The position numbers and the translations under genes were made by a program. Shown piece after piece: positions 24,292 through 36,092 of a stretch of 64,000 nt of DNA. Under the pieces are notes generated by a model. The model was not told the origin of the DNA, made no database searches, and saw only the letters and a program-made list of their open reading frames with translations. The stretch covers positions 21,971,501-22,035,500 of the forward strand of contig NC_080568.1 in NCBI RefSeq assembly GCF_030253575.1. Direction: 5' to 3'. This DNA is from Rhododendron vialii. Taxonomy: Eukaryota; Streptophyta; Magnoliopsida; Ericales; Ericaceae. Position 1 is the first letter of the stretch; every line of letters begins with the position of its first letter.

Positions 24292-26640
24292 CTCTCTCTC
24301 TCAAGTTCTGAACTCCATCTTTCTCTCTCTTTTTCTCCATTGATTCACTCCAATCTCCTAGGGTTTCTTTTGTGATTAATGGAAGATGAATTGAGGCTAT
24401 CTGAGGTATACTCACATTTGTCTATGATTTGATTAGATCTATGTATTTTATCTCATTTTATCCTCGCTAAATCAGAAATCCTTTGATTTGAACGAATGGG
24501 TATTATTCGTTAGTTTCATTGGTAAGAATCATAAAAACAGTAAAAAGATTTTCTTGGCATTGGGAGATTGTGTTCGTGGCTTTTTGGATGAAATTTTTTA
24601 AATATCATTTATAGAACTATGAGTCAATGGTACTGGGTTAAGAAAATTATTCTTCTCAGGAGCAAGGGAAAATTTTAGTTGGCATTCTTTTGCTATTCAA
24701 TGTAAGAATTTGAGGTTTCAGAATACATATATGCCGCTTTTAGGACAATATGATTAATATGCCTAAATATGTTTTGGGTGATTTGTGATTCAATGTCATG
24801 GACAAAACTTTTAAGGAGCGGAAGGGAGTTGGCCAGCCCACTAATTTATCACACTCGAGTCCTGCCCTTTGCTTTGTTCTTAGTTCTCGGATTAGACTTC
24901 CGTATTCGCCATTGATTTTGGGTATAGAAAAGAATTGGCAATTGTTGTATGAACAAATTTGTGGTGTTTTTTTTTTTTCTCTTACTTTGTTTCTTGTTTT
25001 TTGGAGACTTAGTGATTTGAAATTATACACCACGACCTTTTATTTTGCATATCCATTGTTCGACAATATGCTTGAATGGAATTTGTTACTACAGTCACCA
25101 TCCGAGAACCCATATATATGATAGGAGTGGAAAAATATTAGTTGTAAAAGAATATTAGTTGTGATTGGGATTTAAAGTCCAATTATAGAGAACTAAAAGT
25201 CGCTTTAGCATGGCGGTATTTTAGTAGCAATTGGGATTTAGACATGAGTAGATGACCATTACACAAAGGTAGCATTGTTTGATTGAAAATTTGAAGCATT
25301 TTGAAAGTAAATGGAATGATAATTGGTTGGCCTTACTGGAATGGCCAAGGAATAAGATGGACTACCTAGCTTTAAATAGAACCATTTCTGGTTCTTGTCT
25401 ATTTTGGTGTTAATTTCACATATTTATTATGTGTATGGTGAAACTCTAAAGGTCCCAATTAGAATTTTTCATCAAGAATTTTCTTTACCATGCTGTCATT
25501 GCGGAGAATAATATGAGGGGTTTGCATTTTACTAACGAGTCAACTAGAACAACATTCACCAGGTAGGTAGACTAGGTGATGAATAATTCTAGACTTTTGT
25601 TCTTTTCCGTACAATAGTCATACGAAGCTTTCATTACCTATAGATGATCTTGATAGACTTGGTTGGAACCTTATGCAGGACCTTGAAACTATGAATTGAA
25701 CTTTAATATGTGGCATGAGAAGAGTACTCTTCTGAATGCTGCCGTCATGACCAATTTGCATTTGAGATCCAATTTGGAGCTTAACTTGAATGTTAATGTC
25801 TTTGTTGAGGTATGCGATGCTCTATTTTGAAGCTCATCTTTTTAACTTCCTGTCATATTCCTTTAATTATTCTTTCACAAACAATTGGCTGGCTCTTGCT
25901 TGTTAGAAGTATTAACCAATCAAAAAAAATACTAGTGAAAGTCTCTATTGAGTGATGCAAACTTGGCATATTGGCAAGCGATTTTTTGGATGTCAACTAT
26001 GGAAGAATGTGGCAATACAACAAATAAGCCTTTCATAGCGTAAACAAGACAATTCTATGGTGTGAAAAATAGGTTAATAAAGAGGTTGAATCTTTTCGCT
26101 CTCCTATATACTTCACCACCAACTTTTCAATTTTAACCAATAAAAGATATGTTGTGTTTCAATATTAAGATGCTTTGTGTAATAAGTGTCAAACTTAATT
26201 TGCTCAATTTGTAGGTACCTTTATCTTGCTGACAAGGTAGACATTGAAGATCTTACGGCAGAACAAAGATACTTATATGCTAGTAATGAGCAGTTTTTTT
26301 AAGGTAATTTTGCATATGTTTAAGTTGTGTATAGACTCTTATAGATTACTTCAAGCTAACAACTATCTATCTTTATTGTATATAACTTCTCTGTTATATT
26401 TTTACTTACCAGACTTAATTGCACTTGTTTATTTTTTACTAGGATAAGCATAGATATTGAAGTCCACTTTGCAACTAAACTTGAATGTTGTTGTCTCCCT
26501 TGCTGAGGTATGTAATGCTCTATTTCGGAGTTCATCTTTTAACTTCCTTGTTAGTGGTTTGATTATGTTGTCACTTATCCATTTCCATTCTTTCTGAATT
26601 GCAGGTCTAAGAGTTGAAGGGTCAATTCAGTGTTGATCAT
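24292..26640 (+). pseudogene. Possible host gene remnant, leader split by Athila
   Basis: A pyrimidine-rich leader continues from the CT tract, then ATGGAAGATGAATTGAGG begins a nine-codon exon (MEDELRLSE) with donor GAG|GTATAC near 24406. Further exon-like pieces follow: an open frame from the ATG near 25708 (MWHEKSTLLNAAVMTNLHL and on) ending GAG|GTATGC near 25810, a similar exon ending GAG|GTATGT near 26506, and an acceptor TTGCAG near 26605. I do not recognise the protein. The regular GAG|GTATG donors argue for a real but unidentified, possibly non-functional gene. It could equally be a non-coding transcript. Confidence 0.4.
25774..26548 (+). repeat. Duplicated exon and donor site
   Basis: Segments at about 25776-25855 and 26473-26550 share AACTTGAATGTT, GTCT and TTGAGGTATG or CTGAGGTATG, then a similar intron start (ATGCTCTATTT, AGCTCATC or AGTTCATC, TTTTAACTTCCT). 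The coded peptides are NLELNLNVNVFVE and TLQLNLNVVVSLAE, so an exon plus its donor was duplicated. Confidence 0.65.
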
Positions 26641-27354
26641 TCTCTAGCACTTATTCTTTTTTAGTAGAAAGATTTCTTTTAGCTAGAAAGAGATGTACAT
26701 TAGTTTTTTATTTTTTTATTTTTTATCACTACATGTATAGAGTTCTTTTCTTAATACTTTGGAATTTCTGATGCAATTTATGGTGAAGATGCATTAACAT
26801 TCTCATTTTTATGATACCGGCTTATTAGTTTGTTGATACCAAGGAATGAGTAGTCATTGGGACATTTTTGGTTATTTTTGTATGAGTGTCGTATGAAATG
26901 GTATTCAAGTTATCGCAATAGTAGTGATGATGGTTAAACATATAGAATATATCTTTCATAGGATCATTTCAGCAATGGAAATCTTTCATGTAGAGCTTTT
27001 TGGGGGAGCTGTCCAGTGTTGTGTCACAATTGGAATCCGCCAGTGCCATCTCCCCTTGATGAAGGCAACTCCAACAACATATGGACACAGATGATATAAA
27101 CAAGATATTGGCGAACTGGAGGGGAAGTCGATATAACTATCCATGATACCACTTTCGCACCCCACTTATATAAACAAGATGTTGGCACTTTTGTTTTTCT
27201 CACTAATATAAATAAGATGTTGGCGAACTTTAGGGGAAGTTGATGTAACTATCCATAACACCATTCACCATTTTCATGATTTTTCTTTAGACCTCCTATA
27301 CTAAAGATGGATTACCCAACAAATATATATATAAAAGATCAGGTTATTAATTAT
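26641..27354. other. AT-rich spacer
   Basis: No gene seen. A repeated phrase (TATAAACAAGATRTTGGC, three times between 27090 and 27220) and the near-repeat GGGGAAGT then TATAACTATCCAT suggest small local duplications. Confidence 0.5.
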
Positions 27355-27370
27355 AACATTTCACACTTAC

Positions 27371-28432
27371 CACTTGCCAAAAAAATATGACGTGGTCTTT
27401 ACACAATAAAGATATGGTCCACAAAGACATACAGTGTAGTCTTTTAGCAATATGGACTTCGTCTTAAAAGAACCTTCACCTAACTTTCAACGCTTACCAC
27501 TTGCCAAAAAATATGATGTGCTCTTTATACAAAAATCATATGGTCTAGAAAGACATAGAGTGTAATCTTTTAGCAATATGGACTTGGTCTTGAAAGAACC
27601 ACCAACTAACTTTCCACGCTTATCACTTGCCAAAAAATATGACGTGCTCTTTATACAAGAAACATATGGTCAACAAAGACATAGAGTGTAGTCTTTTAGC
27701 AATATGGGCTTGGTCTTTGTTTTGAAAGAACCACCACTTAATTTTTCACACTTATCACTTGCTAAAAAATATGACTTGCTCTTTATACAATAAACATGTG
27801 GTCCACAAAGACATAGAGTGTAGTCTTTTAGCAATATGGACTTGGTCTTTGTCTTGAAAGAACCACCACCAAACTTTTCACACTTATCACTTACCAAAAA
27901 ATATGACTTGCACTTTATACAATAAGCATGTGGTCCACATAGACAAAGAGTGTAGTTTTTTAGCAATATGAACTTGGTCTTGGGCTTCAAAGAACCACCA
28001 CCTAACTTTTCACACTTGTCACTTCCCAAAAAATATGACTTGCTCTTTATACAATAAACATGTGGTCCACACAGATAAAGAGTGTAGTCTTTTGGTAATA
28101 TAGACTTCGTCTTGGTCTTGAAAGAACCACCACCTAACTTTTCACACTTGTCACTTCTCAAAAAAATATGACTTTCTCTTTATACAATAAACATGTGGTC
28201 CACATAGACATAGAGTGTAGCATTTTGGCAATATGGACTTGGTCTTGGGCTTCAAAGAACCACCACCTAACTTTTCACACTTATCACTTCCCAAAAAATA
28301 TGACGTGCTCTTTATACAATAAATATGTGGTCCATACAGACATAGAATGTAGCCTTTTGGCGATATGGAACTGGTCTCGGGTAAATTAAAATTTGGTCGT
28401 TGAAGATAAAAAGTGTAGTCTTTAGGAACCAT
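27371..28432 (-). repeat. Eight-copy 126-133 bp tandem repeat coding a 44-residue unit
   Basis: The marker CACTTNCCAAAAAATATGA recurs at 27371, 27498, 27624, 27756, 27888, 28020, 28152 and 28285, so the spacing settles at 132 bp (44 codons) over the right half. On the minus strand 27670-28161 and 28151-28432 are open and read repeated units containing SDKCEKLGGGSF, KTKTKSILLKDY and TLCLCGPHVYCIKSKSYF. Units keep the cysteines and the GGGS(F/L)K core while other positions vary. There is no clear start codon context, signal peptide or exon structure. I do not recognise the family. It may be a coding minisatellite or simply a tandem repeat with a 3n period. Confidence 0.7.
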
Positions 28433-28833
28433 AGACTGTCTTTCATGATAGTGTAATAGAAAGTCTTTTCTATCTTTTTAGTTGCCCTTTTTGGCCCAAA
28501 TAAACTTGGTTGAGGTTGAAAGGAGGATAGGTCGGTTGAGGTTGAAAGGAGGATAGGTCCCATTGGGGAGACGTAAAAGGCCAACAAAATACATAATTCC
28601 TACATAATAATGTAAACCGAATAAGCCAACAAAATATATAATCTCATTGGCATCATCATTACACTTTTACTCACTAACTTTTCAAAATAGAATATACATT
28701 TAGGAACAAAATGAAAAATGCACCAATTTTTATCCACTAACTTTACAAAATGGACACTTATTAAGGAACAGTCTTAAATGAAATACTGGACTCTAAATAA
28801 AGGACGCAGAGAGTAGCATTCACTGCATGCTAT
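28433..28833. other. Spacer before CACTA 2
   Basis: No gene. A duplicated phrase (GGTTGAGGTTGAAAGGAGGATAG, about 28509-28555) and two copies of a CACTAACTTT..CAAAAT motif near 28672 and 28737 are visible. The latter, with GGACGCAGAGAGTA near 28801, resembles part of a Stowaway-like MITE. Confidence 0.45.
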
Positions 28834-30029
28834 GTACACTACAAGAAATTACACCATTCCCGACTAACAATTTAGTCGGCAAAAGGTAGGATTTTAGTCG
28901 GTAATAGGAATTCCCGACTAAAAAATTTGGTCGGGTATTGCGGTCAGCAAAGGTAATCACCGACTAAATCATATTTAGTCGGCAAATTATTGTTTTTTCT
29001 GACTAATTATTTAGTCGGCAAATTTAAATTATTGCCAACAAAACATTTAATCGGAAAAAGTATTTAGTCGGCAATGTTTAATAAATCACCGACTAATCAT
29101 TTAGTCGGCAAATATTTGATAAATTACCAACTAATTATTTAGTCGGCAAATTTAAATTATTGCCAACAAAACATTTAATCGGAAAAAGTATTCAGTCGGC
29201 AATTTTTAATAAATTACCGACTAATTATTTAGTCGGCAAATATTTGATAAAATATGGAAAATATAATGATAAATTACCGACTAATTTAGTCGGTAAATGT
29301 GAAAACAATTAACAGTTATAACTGGCATCTTTTACCAACTATTTTAGTCGGCAAATATAATATTAAAAATTTTAATACTAATTTTAATATCTGCTTAGAT
29401 TTTTTATTTTTTGTGATTCACAATAAATTAAATTAAGCAACATTTATTCACCAATCTACTGTAATCAAGTATTGAAATTCAAGAACAATTCATTCATAAC
29501 TTCCATAAATAAAAGGTATTCACCAAATACTTAACAAACGGTATCTAATTTCACAGAATACAAAATAACAAAAAATTGTACCATGAAAAGTGTACGTAGC
29601 ATCAAACATAACATATCCAAACCCTAGAGCGCAAAATAATAAAAAATTTCAACAGCGAGAAAACTAGATTACAGTAGAATCCACGGCAAAAATCCAACTT
29701 CTTCATATATAGTCCTTAATGAGGGGCCAAATACTCCAATATCTGTGAAAAGAATAAAACACAATAATAAGACCCATGATATTGATACAAACTTGACAAG
29801 GGTATATCAAGAGAAGAAAAGAAATCGAACACCATGATATTGATACATGCACATACAATAACATTTCTCGAGTATGGGTATAAGAATGAAGAGAGCCATT
29901 TAAGCAAATCTAAGCATCTAGAGTATGAGTATAGAATTCAAAACCTCTAACAGCAAAATAAAGAGTAAACAAGTGACTAAGTTCAGTTGTTCAACTTCCT
30001 CATACAAACTTACTGACTTTACATGCACT

Positions 30030-30785
30030 ATGGTTTATGTTTTGGGTGGCAATAATGCCACGAACCTAATTTTTACTGCCACGACATTCAACTTTGATTG
30101 ACTATTATGCCCTCTTATAACAAAGAGAAAGGGATAGTTTGTCTCGTTGTCGTCACCTCTCATTCCTCTCTCCCAATTTGCAAATACAAAGCAATCCAAA
30201 TGTACTATCTCTCTCTCTCCATCACCGACACAATGATTCACATTCTGGAAATGCAGAATCTAGTTCATATGCAGAGCCATATATAAACTACTTTCAGCTA
30301 TTTAAAACAAAATGAAGACCTCCACCCATTTTTTCCATTTCCCCTCAATTGATCGCCCCCTGTAGATTTATGTAGAATTGGGCAATGGATATTATGGGTG
30401 TACTTAATTCAAAGATCACACAACTACCACCGTCATAGAGAAATGAATTAAGGGACATCAATCTGTAACAGATGGGTCCATACAACAAGCGAGGACAAAA
30501 GGTTCAGTCTGGATACAAGAATGGCCGCGAACCAAATCTCGAGATTTCTCTATCAAATCTATGGCCCTTTTCAACAATCGTAGATAAACTAGGAATTTAC
30601 TGGAATGAGAGAGTAAAAATGAGGGAGAAGAGAGTTGTATTAGATAGAGAAGTGGGTTTGGAGTCGGAGACGAAGCTGAAGAAAGCACATACAGAAAAGT
30701 TTGGGGCATAAGTGGAAGACTTGGTTAAGGGATCGTGGCACTAAACAAAACGTCATGGCATTATCACCGTCCTATGTTTTAACAT
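30030..30785. mobile_element. Inverted-repeat insert nested in CACTA 2
   Basis: The left end (TTTTGGGTGGCAATAATGCC, near 30037) is mirrored by a reverse-complement copy near 30738-30775 (GTCATGGCATTATCACCGTC). The roughly 750-bp interior has no convincing gene. Probably an old terminal-inverted-repeat MITE; family unresolved. Confidence 0.5.
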
Positions 30786-31828
30786 TCTTAATACAACTAC
30801 TAACCCACAAATTTTTTTTATTTTTTTTGATCATTTAACCCACAACTATTTAGCCCCCTCTTTTTTCCCAAAATCTGTCTTCTTCATTCTTCACCAATCT
30901 TCTACTCTTAGATTACCACCTCTTTCTTCCCCCTTCTTTGCATTTTCTACACCTCCATCACTCCACCAATGAAACCCCCACCAACCACCACCGGACCAGC
31001 TGCAAAACAGCTCTAAAAAGAGCCCAACCCCGCCCCGAAATAGCTGGGAAAAGCTGCCCAGAACCAGCTGAAAAACCAGCATTGAACCAGCCCCATAAAC
31101 CAGTCCCAAACAGCCCGAAATCAGCCTGCTTCGACCCAAAAAATTAGCTCTAATTAGCCCCCGAATAGTTCCACAAAACTAGCTCAAAACCCTAGACAAT
31201 GAGCATGTATGGTAAAACTAGCCCATGGCAGAACCGCCAAAACTCCTCTGTTCCATAAACAAACCAAAACATCCAAATCCCATAATCCCACATTCAATAA
31301 TAATGTAACTAACTTCTCCTACACTTGTCCCATTCACCCATACTTCACAAATCTCCACAGCCCACACGCGCACCGCGTTGCACACACAAAACACCACAAC
31401 ATAACACACTCACTTCCATCATGCATGTATGGTAAAACTCTTCCATAGTTTAATCGCATAAGACAAATAATTTCAGTCGAACTTGTGAAAAACTAGAAAC
31501 AAAACCCATATTTGTCCCCTCATTGACTCCACTGATACACCACCAAAAGCCCAAGTTTTGTTCTCTAGTTGGAACTCAAAAACTAATAGATAATAATGCA
31601 AGGAGTCGTATCAAAATACGCTACAGTTAAACTAAGCAATAGCAGACATAATAGCCACCACAAAAAACAGTATTCAACTATCACCAAATCCCAAAAATGC
31701 AAGCAAAGTAAAACAACACAGCGAAGAGGAAGGAAGTTGACAATTGATATGCAACCCATTAAAAGTTAACCCATTAATTCTTAGCAAAGAGGAAATTACG
31801 TACCGAATATTTCCCACCATCACCTCAA

Positions 31829-32470
31829 TCACACATTGTCTCGTCCATGCATTTGCCTCATCATCATGGCTTTGAGTTCATCAAATTCATGTTGTCTTTG
31901 CTCATCTCTTTGCCTTAGATCCTCATCTCTTAGCCTTAGCTCTTCATCTCTTTGCCTTTGCTGCTCTTCTCGTTGTCTTTGCTCCTCGTCACGCCGGTTT
32001 CGCTCCTCCTCCCACCGCCTTTCATACTCCTCCCGTTCTCTTCGTCGCTCCTCACGAAGTAACTCCATCTCGGATTGGACTTTTTGTAGCTCTTGTCGTG
32101 CTGAGTTGGAGCTGGATTGGGAAGAGAAGGATGAGGGCCTCGGGCCAACCCCAAATCCCCTTACGTAATACTTTGCTTCCCAAGACAAATCCTTGAAAGT
32201 TCTTCGTCCGTCAGCGGACATCCTGATTGAGATGCCTCATCTCGCTTGGCCACCATCCTCGCCTGTGGTTTGCAAAAAGAAGAAAAGAAACAACGAAAAA
32301 TATAAGGAATAGACTAATTGAAAAAGAAAAAACAAAATGTCTACAGATATTAGATACATACATGTATCTCCTCACATTGAGGATCGATCCATCCACCATC
32401 TTTCAATGTATGTGATGCCTGGTATCTCTCACATAAATCTGGCACCTTTCCATTAGGCTTGTCTGCCTAA
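31829..32470 (-). pseudogene. Transposase_24 (Ptta/En/Spm)-like gene remnant in CACTA 2
   Basis: Read on the minus strand, the upstream exon (about 32469-32365) gives ADKPNGKVPDLCERYQASHT and LKDGGWIDPQCEE, like the motif of plant Transposase_24 proteins. The next exon starts near 32269 (ARMVAKRDEASQSGCPLTDE, ELSRICLGKQS). After a frame change near 32170 it continues GFGVGPRPSSFSSQSSSN and a charged coiled coil (EERRREREEYERRWEEERN and on) ending MMMRQMHGRDNV. This order of motif, short linker and coiled coil is usual for these DNA-binding transposon proteins. The frame change makes it non-functional as read. It is encoded opposite to the shared module. Confidence 0.65.
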
Positions 32471-32539
32471 CATATTCAAATAACTATTAGTTTTAATCAC
32501 TGACAATAATGCATACATCGAAGGAATGAGATAACTTCA

Positions 32540-33235
32540 ATGTTTCCATGCTAGATTTCATGTTCTGCATCTAATATGCTCTGAATTGAAGCCATGGGAG
32601 AGGGTTTTTGAGGTTGGAATTGAGTTTTTATTTCAGAGAATTCGTGTATATGATGAACATGCATAACTGTGTTTGAACAAGTTCATAATCTGTCCTGTTT
32701 TGACGAATTTATTCAAGGTACCTAGAAATCTTCTAAATTCTTGAAAAAAATCCTGAAGGTTCATCTGTGAGTCTATTGCATCGTGTTAAATTTTCAGAAA
32801 ATAACTCGAAGTGTTCTGGCCTACAAAATTCGTGGACTGAACTGGTGTCTGATTCGCGTCTGTGCAGACAGCACAGACACATGTTGGAAAAATGGGCATA
32901 ACTTCTTGCTCGGGTGTCGGTTTTACGCACCGTTTCTTGATTCTGAAACTAGACTTACATACCTTTCTGAACATGTAAGGTTTGTGCCTTAGTTACTTCT
33001 AGGAAAACTCAGTTTCGGTTCTGAAGTTAATGGTTTGTTAACTCTGGAAATCTGGGCAGGTTTTGGAGCTATGTTATTCATCAATGTTGTCATAGTTAAA
33101 TGTACTTACTGGCTATGGGTTCTCATGAGTCTTAAACACTGATCAATTGGTGATATTTTGGTGTTAGAATTAATGGAAAAGATTGAGTATGTAATTTTTA
33201 ATGAGCATTCGATCACAGGCTGTTCTGCAGAAACT
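32540..33235 (+). repeat. Second copy of the intron-like module
   Basis: Partner of 7140-7870 in CACTA 1: same orientation, same landmarks, about 80% identical by eye. It lies just right of the transposase remnant. Confidence 0.7.
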
Positions 33236-34511
33236 GCAGAGTTGTGTTTCTAAGTGTGCATCTTTGGACAGTTGTAACTTTGTCATTCGAAATCTATTTA
33301 GGACAAACTCTATATCGATATTGGTGTACTGAAAGTCTACTTTCTAATGGTGGTGGTTTCATGACCCAACTTTGATCCTATAAAATGCTACAGTCTTTTA
33401 AAGACAGGGTGGTTGTAGGATGTCTGACAGATTCAAGAACAATGACAATGTGAACTACAACATCTAACAGATTCAAGAACACAAAAAAGGACAACGAAAA
33501 TAAGAATTGTAAAAGAAAAATAAAGCTATAATTTGATGGGCTATGGTACAGGAATTAGAATTTTTTATAATGATCGATCTGAACCGTTAGAATTTAACGT
33601 CTTACTTATTATAGAATTGTCACTAAAATCGGAGATCATTTGATAATGGCGACCACATTATTGAAAGACATTTAATGTGTTCGGAGACGTTTAAGGGTTA
33701 TAGTGAACTAACCGAGCCCCGCCTGAGGTATTTTTTCATGATCGAAATCATCTATCTTTAACGTAATACGAATTTGAACATTCATACCAAGAATAAAGTT
33801 AACCGCACATGGATAGACAATGAATCGGACAACAAAATTCTTTACATTTAAGAATTTTTGTCCCGATACAGGGGTTTCCTAAGCCTGATCGAGCCAAAAT
33901 TTTATGAGAGTCTTATGATTCAAAAGGAAAAAAAAATGAGCAGTAGTGATCGGAAAGGTTGCATCGTGCTAGCTCAATGTAGTTCGAACAAATATTTTCT
34001 TTCATTGAAATTTTTAGAAAAAAGGAAAAATTGATATTCTATGACTAAATATATCAATTGGGAAATTATTTGATTTTTTAATTCGGATCAAATGAGATTA
34101 CTCGACTAAAATACATTTTGGTCGGAAAATATAATTTCATTTTTTACTTTATTAAATTAGAAATAATTATATTTCCCGACTAAATTCACTTTTAGTCGGA
34201 CAAAAAAAAAATTTACCGACTAAATTTATTTTAGTCGGCATTATTTCCATAAATTACCGACTAAACTTTAGTCGGCCAAAAAAATCCCCCGTCACCCGCG
34301 AAATTCCTTCCTTCGCGCCACAATCCTACCGACTAAAAAATAATTTTAGTCGGGAAAAATAGTTATTCAGCGACCAAAAAATAATTAGTCGGTGATATTT
34401 TTCCATTTTCCGACCAAATAGTAGCTAGTCGCCAATTTCATAACTATTGCCGACTAAATAAAATTTAGTCGGGAAAATTAGTCGGGAATTGTGTAATTTC
34501 TTGTAGTGGTA

Positions 34512-35227
34512 ATGACCCGCACTTTTCCTAACCATTTCATTTTGAATAGCATAAAAAGGAACTACCAAAACAAATAGTCAAACATCCAATTGCCAAAATG
34601 AAACACCATTATATTCCCATATTATCCTTACATTTCATCCAACAATACTACTTAAGCATAAATGGAAGGAAATTAGTAGAGAGCTAGCCTCCATAGCCTT
34701 ACAGCATTTACAAAGAGAGAACATAACCTACAAATATCTCAACACGAAGTTGCCTAGCTAAATGTATTGATACAACAACAAAAATAGTCATCAATGCAAA
34801 AACTTAAATTGCTTTCCAACAAACGGTATCAAGATTACAATCTCCATCTTCAACAAAAAGAAACGAAGTATCGATCTGTCTCTTTCAACCAATCGGCCTA
34901 CATACAAGATAAGAGACTTAGAACATAGCACTAAATGAACTAAACCTAAATGGATCCACTTTGATCTCTTGAACTAGAGGTCCTAAGAAAGAAGTTAGCT
35001 TACCTAATCCATCACCAAGGTTGACCCTTCTCATCATACTTGGACTTTAACTTGGCTACCTCCATCCATGACAATGGTCTTCATGCACTTACAATCTAAG
35101 AGTTAAAGTTAAAAACATGAGAACTCAAAATAGAAAAAAAAATTGTGCTTAAACAAAAAAGAAAAAGTTGTAGGAAAAAAATTAGGGCCTGATAGACCAT
35201 AACATGAAGAATGCACACCAGTAGATA
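34512..35227. other. Spacer between CACTA 2 and the fold-back MITE
   Basis: AT-rich DNA without a convincing gene. The stretch 34690-35090 has the base composition of a transcribed flank (for example GAACTAGAGGTCCTAAGAAAG) but no sustained reading frame or splice pattern. Confidence 0.4.
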
Positions 35228-35236
35228 AATTATTAT

Positions 35237-35804
35237 GAGCAAATTTTCGTAGTCATCCCTGTAGTTTTACGATTGTCTCACTGTCGCCCCTCTAATTTCA
35301 AAGTGCTCTAATTTCGTTCATGTAGTTTGTTTTACGTTCCAAATTGGTAAAATCGTTAACACTGTTAACGAAACTAACAGGAAAAAAAATTAAGTGTTCC
35401 AATTTTCAATCCGTTTGAACCGGTGCGAATATCTTATTTTTCTGATCATTTTATCTTAGATGGTCATAATGGAAATTTGGCTCTAAGGTCTTTCAATGAG
35501 CACCCTAAGAGACCCCTGAAACTAAATAAGAAGTCTTCGGGTGATCGTTGAAAGGCCTTAGAGCCAAAATTTCATTACGACCATTTAGGATAAAATGATC
35601 AAAAAAATAAGATCTTTACGCCGGTTCAAACAGATTGAAAATTGGAACACTTTTTTTTTTCCGTTAGTTTCGTTAACGGTGTTAACGATTTTACCAATTT
35701 GGAACGTAAAACAAACTACAGGGACGAAATTAGAGCACTTTAAAACTAGAGGGACGAAAGTGAGACAACCGTAAAACTACAGGGACGACTACGAAAATTT
35801 GCCC
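35237..35804. mobile_element. Fold-back Mutator-type MITE, 568 bp
   Basis: Two arms of roughly 250 bp are reverse complements at high identity, starting GAGCAAATTTTCGTAGTC and ending GACTACGAAAATTTGCCC. The nine-base duplication AATTATTAT flanks it (35228-35236 and 35805-35813). The arms include GGTAAAATCGTTAACAC mirrored as GTGTTAACGATTTTACC. Coding capacity is absent. If transcribed it would form a long hairpin RNA. Confidence 0.9.
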
Positions 35805-35813
35805 AATTATTAT

Positions 35814-36061
35814 TGCAGTCATTGGACACACTCCACCTCCTGGACACGTAAAGGGAAACTTGTCCTTCTTTCCCTTAGTTGTTATCCTTCTTTCACCTAG
35901 TGTATTAATCTTCTTTTTTTGCTTCTTCATATCCTTATCTCTCCAATATGTATGGAAGAGAAAAAAACCTCACAAGTCACAACCATACAAAGCTGATACT
36001 TGACAAGGGGAATGGAATGGAATAGAAAAAGCGCAAAGCACTAGCACTATAGGGTTGGGTT

Positions 36062-36092
<31 letters not shown>

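Larger units (their letters stand above)
28837..34508. mobile_element. CACTA (En/Spm) element 2, complete ends, non-autonomous
   Basis: A 5672-bp element starting CACTACAAGAAATTACAC and ending GTGTAATTTCTTGTAGTG, flanked by the three-base duplication GTA (28834-28836 and 34509-34511). Subterminal CCGACTAAA/TTTAGTCGG repeats fill 28858-29350 and 34090-34490. The middle holds a decayed Transposase_24-like gene on the minus strand, a nested inverted-repeat insert, and a module shared with CACTA 1. No tnp2 catalytic transposase is visible, so movement would need another element. Intact termini and an exact target duplication suggest it is younger than CACTA 1. Confidence 0.92.

Noticed and set aside
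27670-28432. DUF295/F-box identity for the 44-residue repeat
   Set aside because: A loose resemblance around the GG motif is too weak, and the other domain features are absent.
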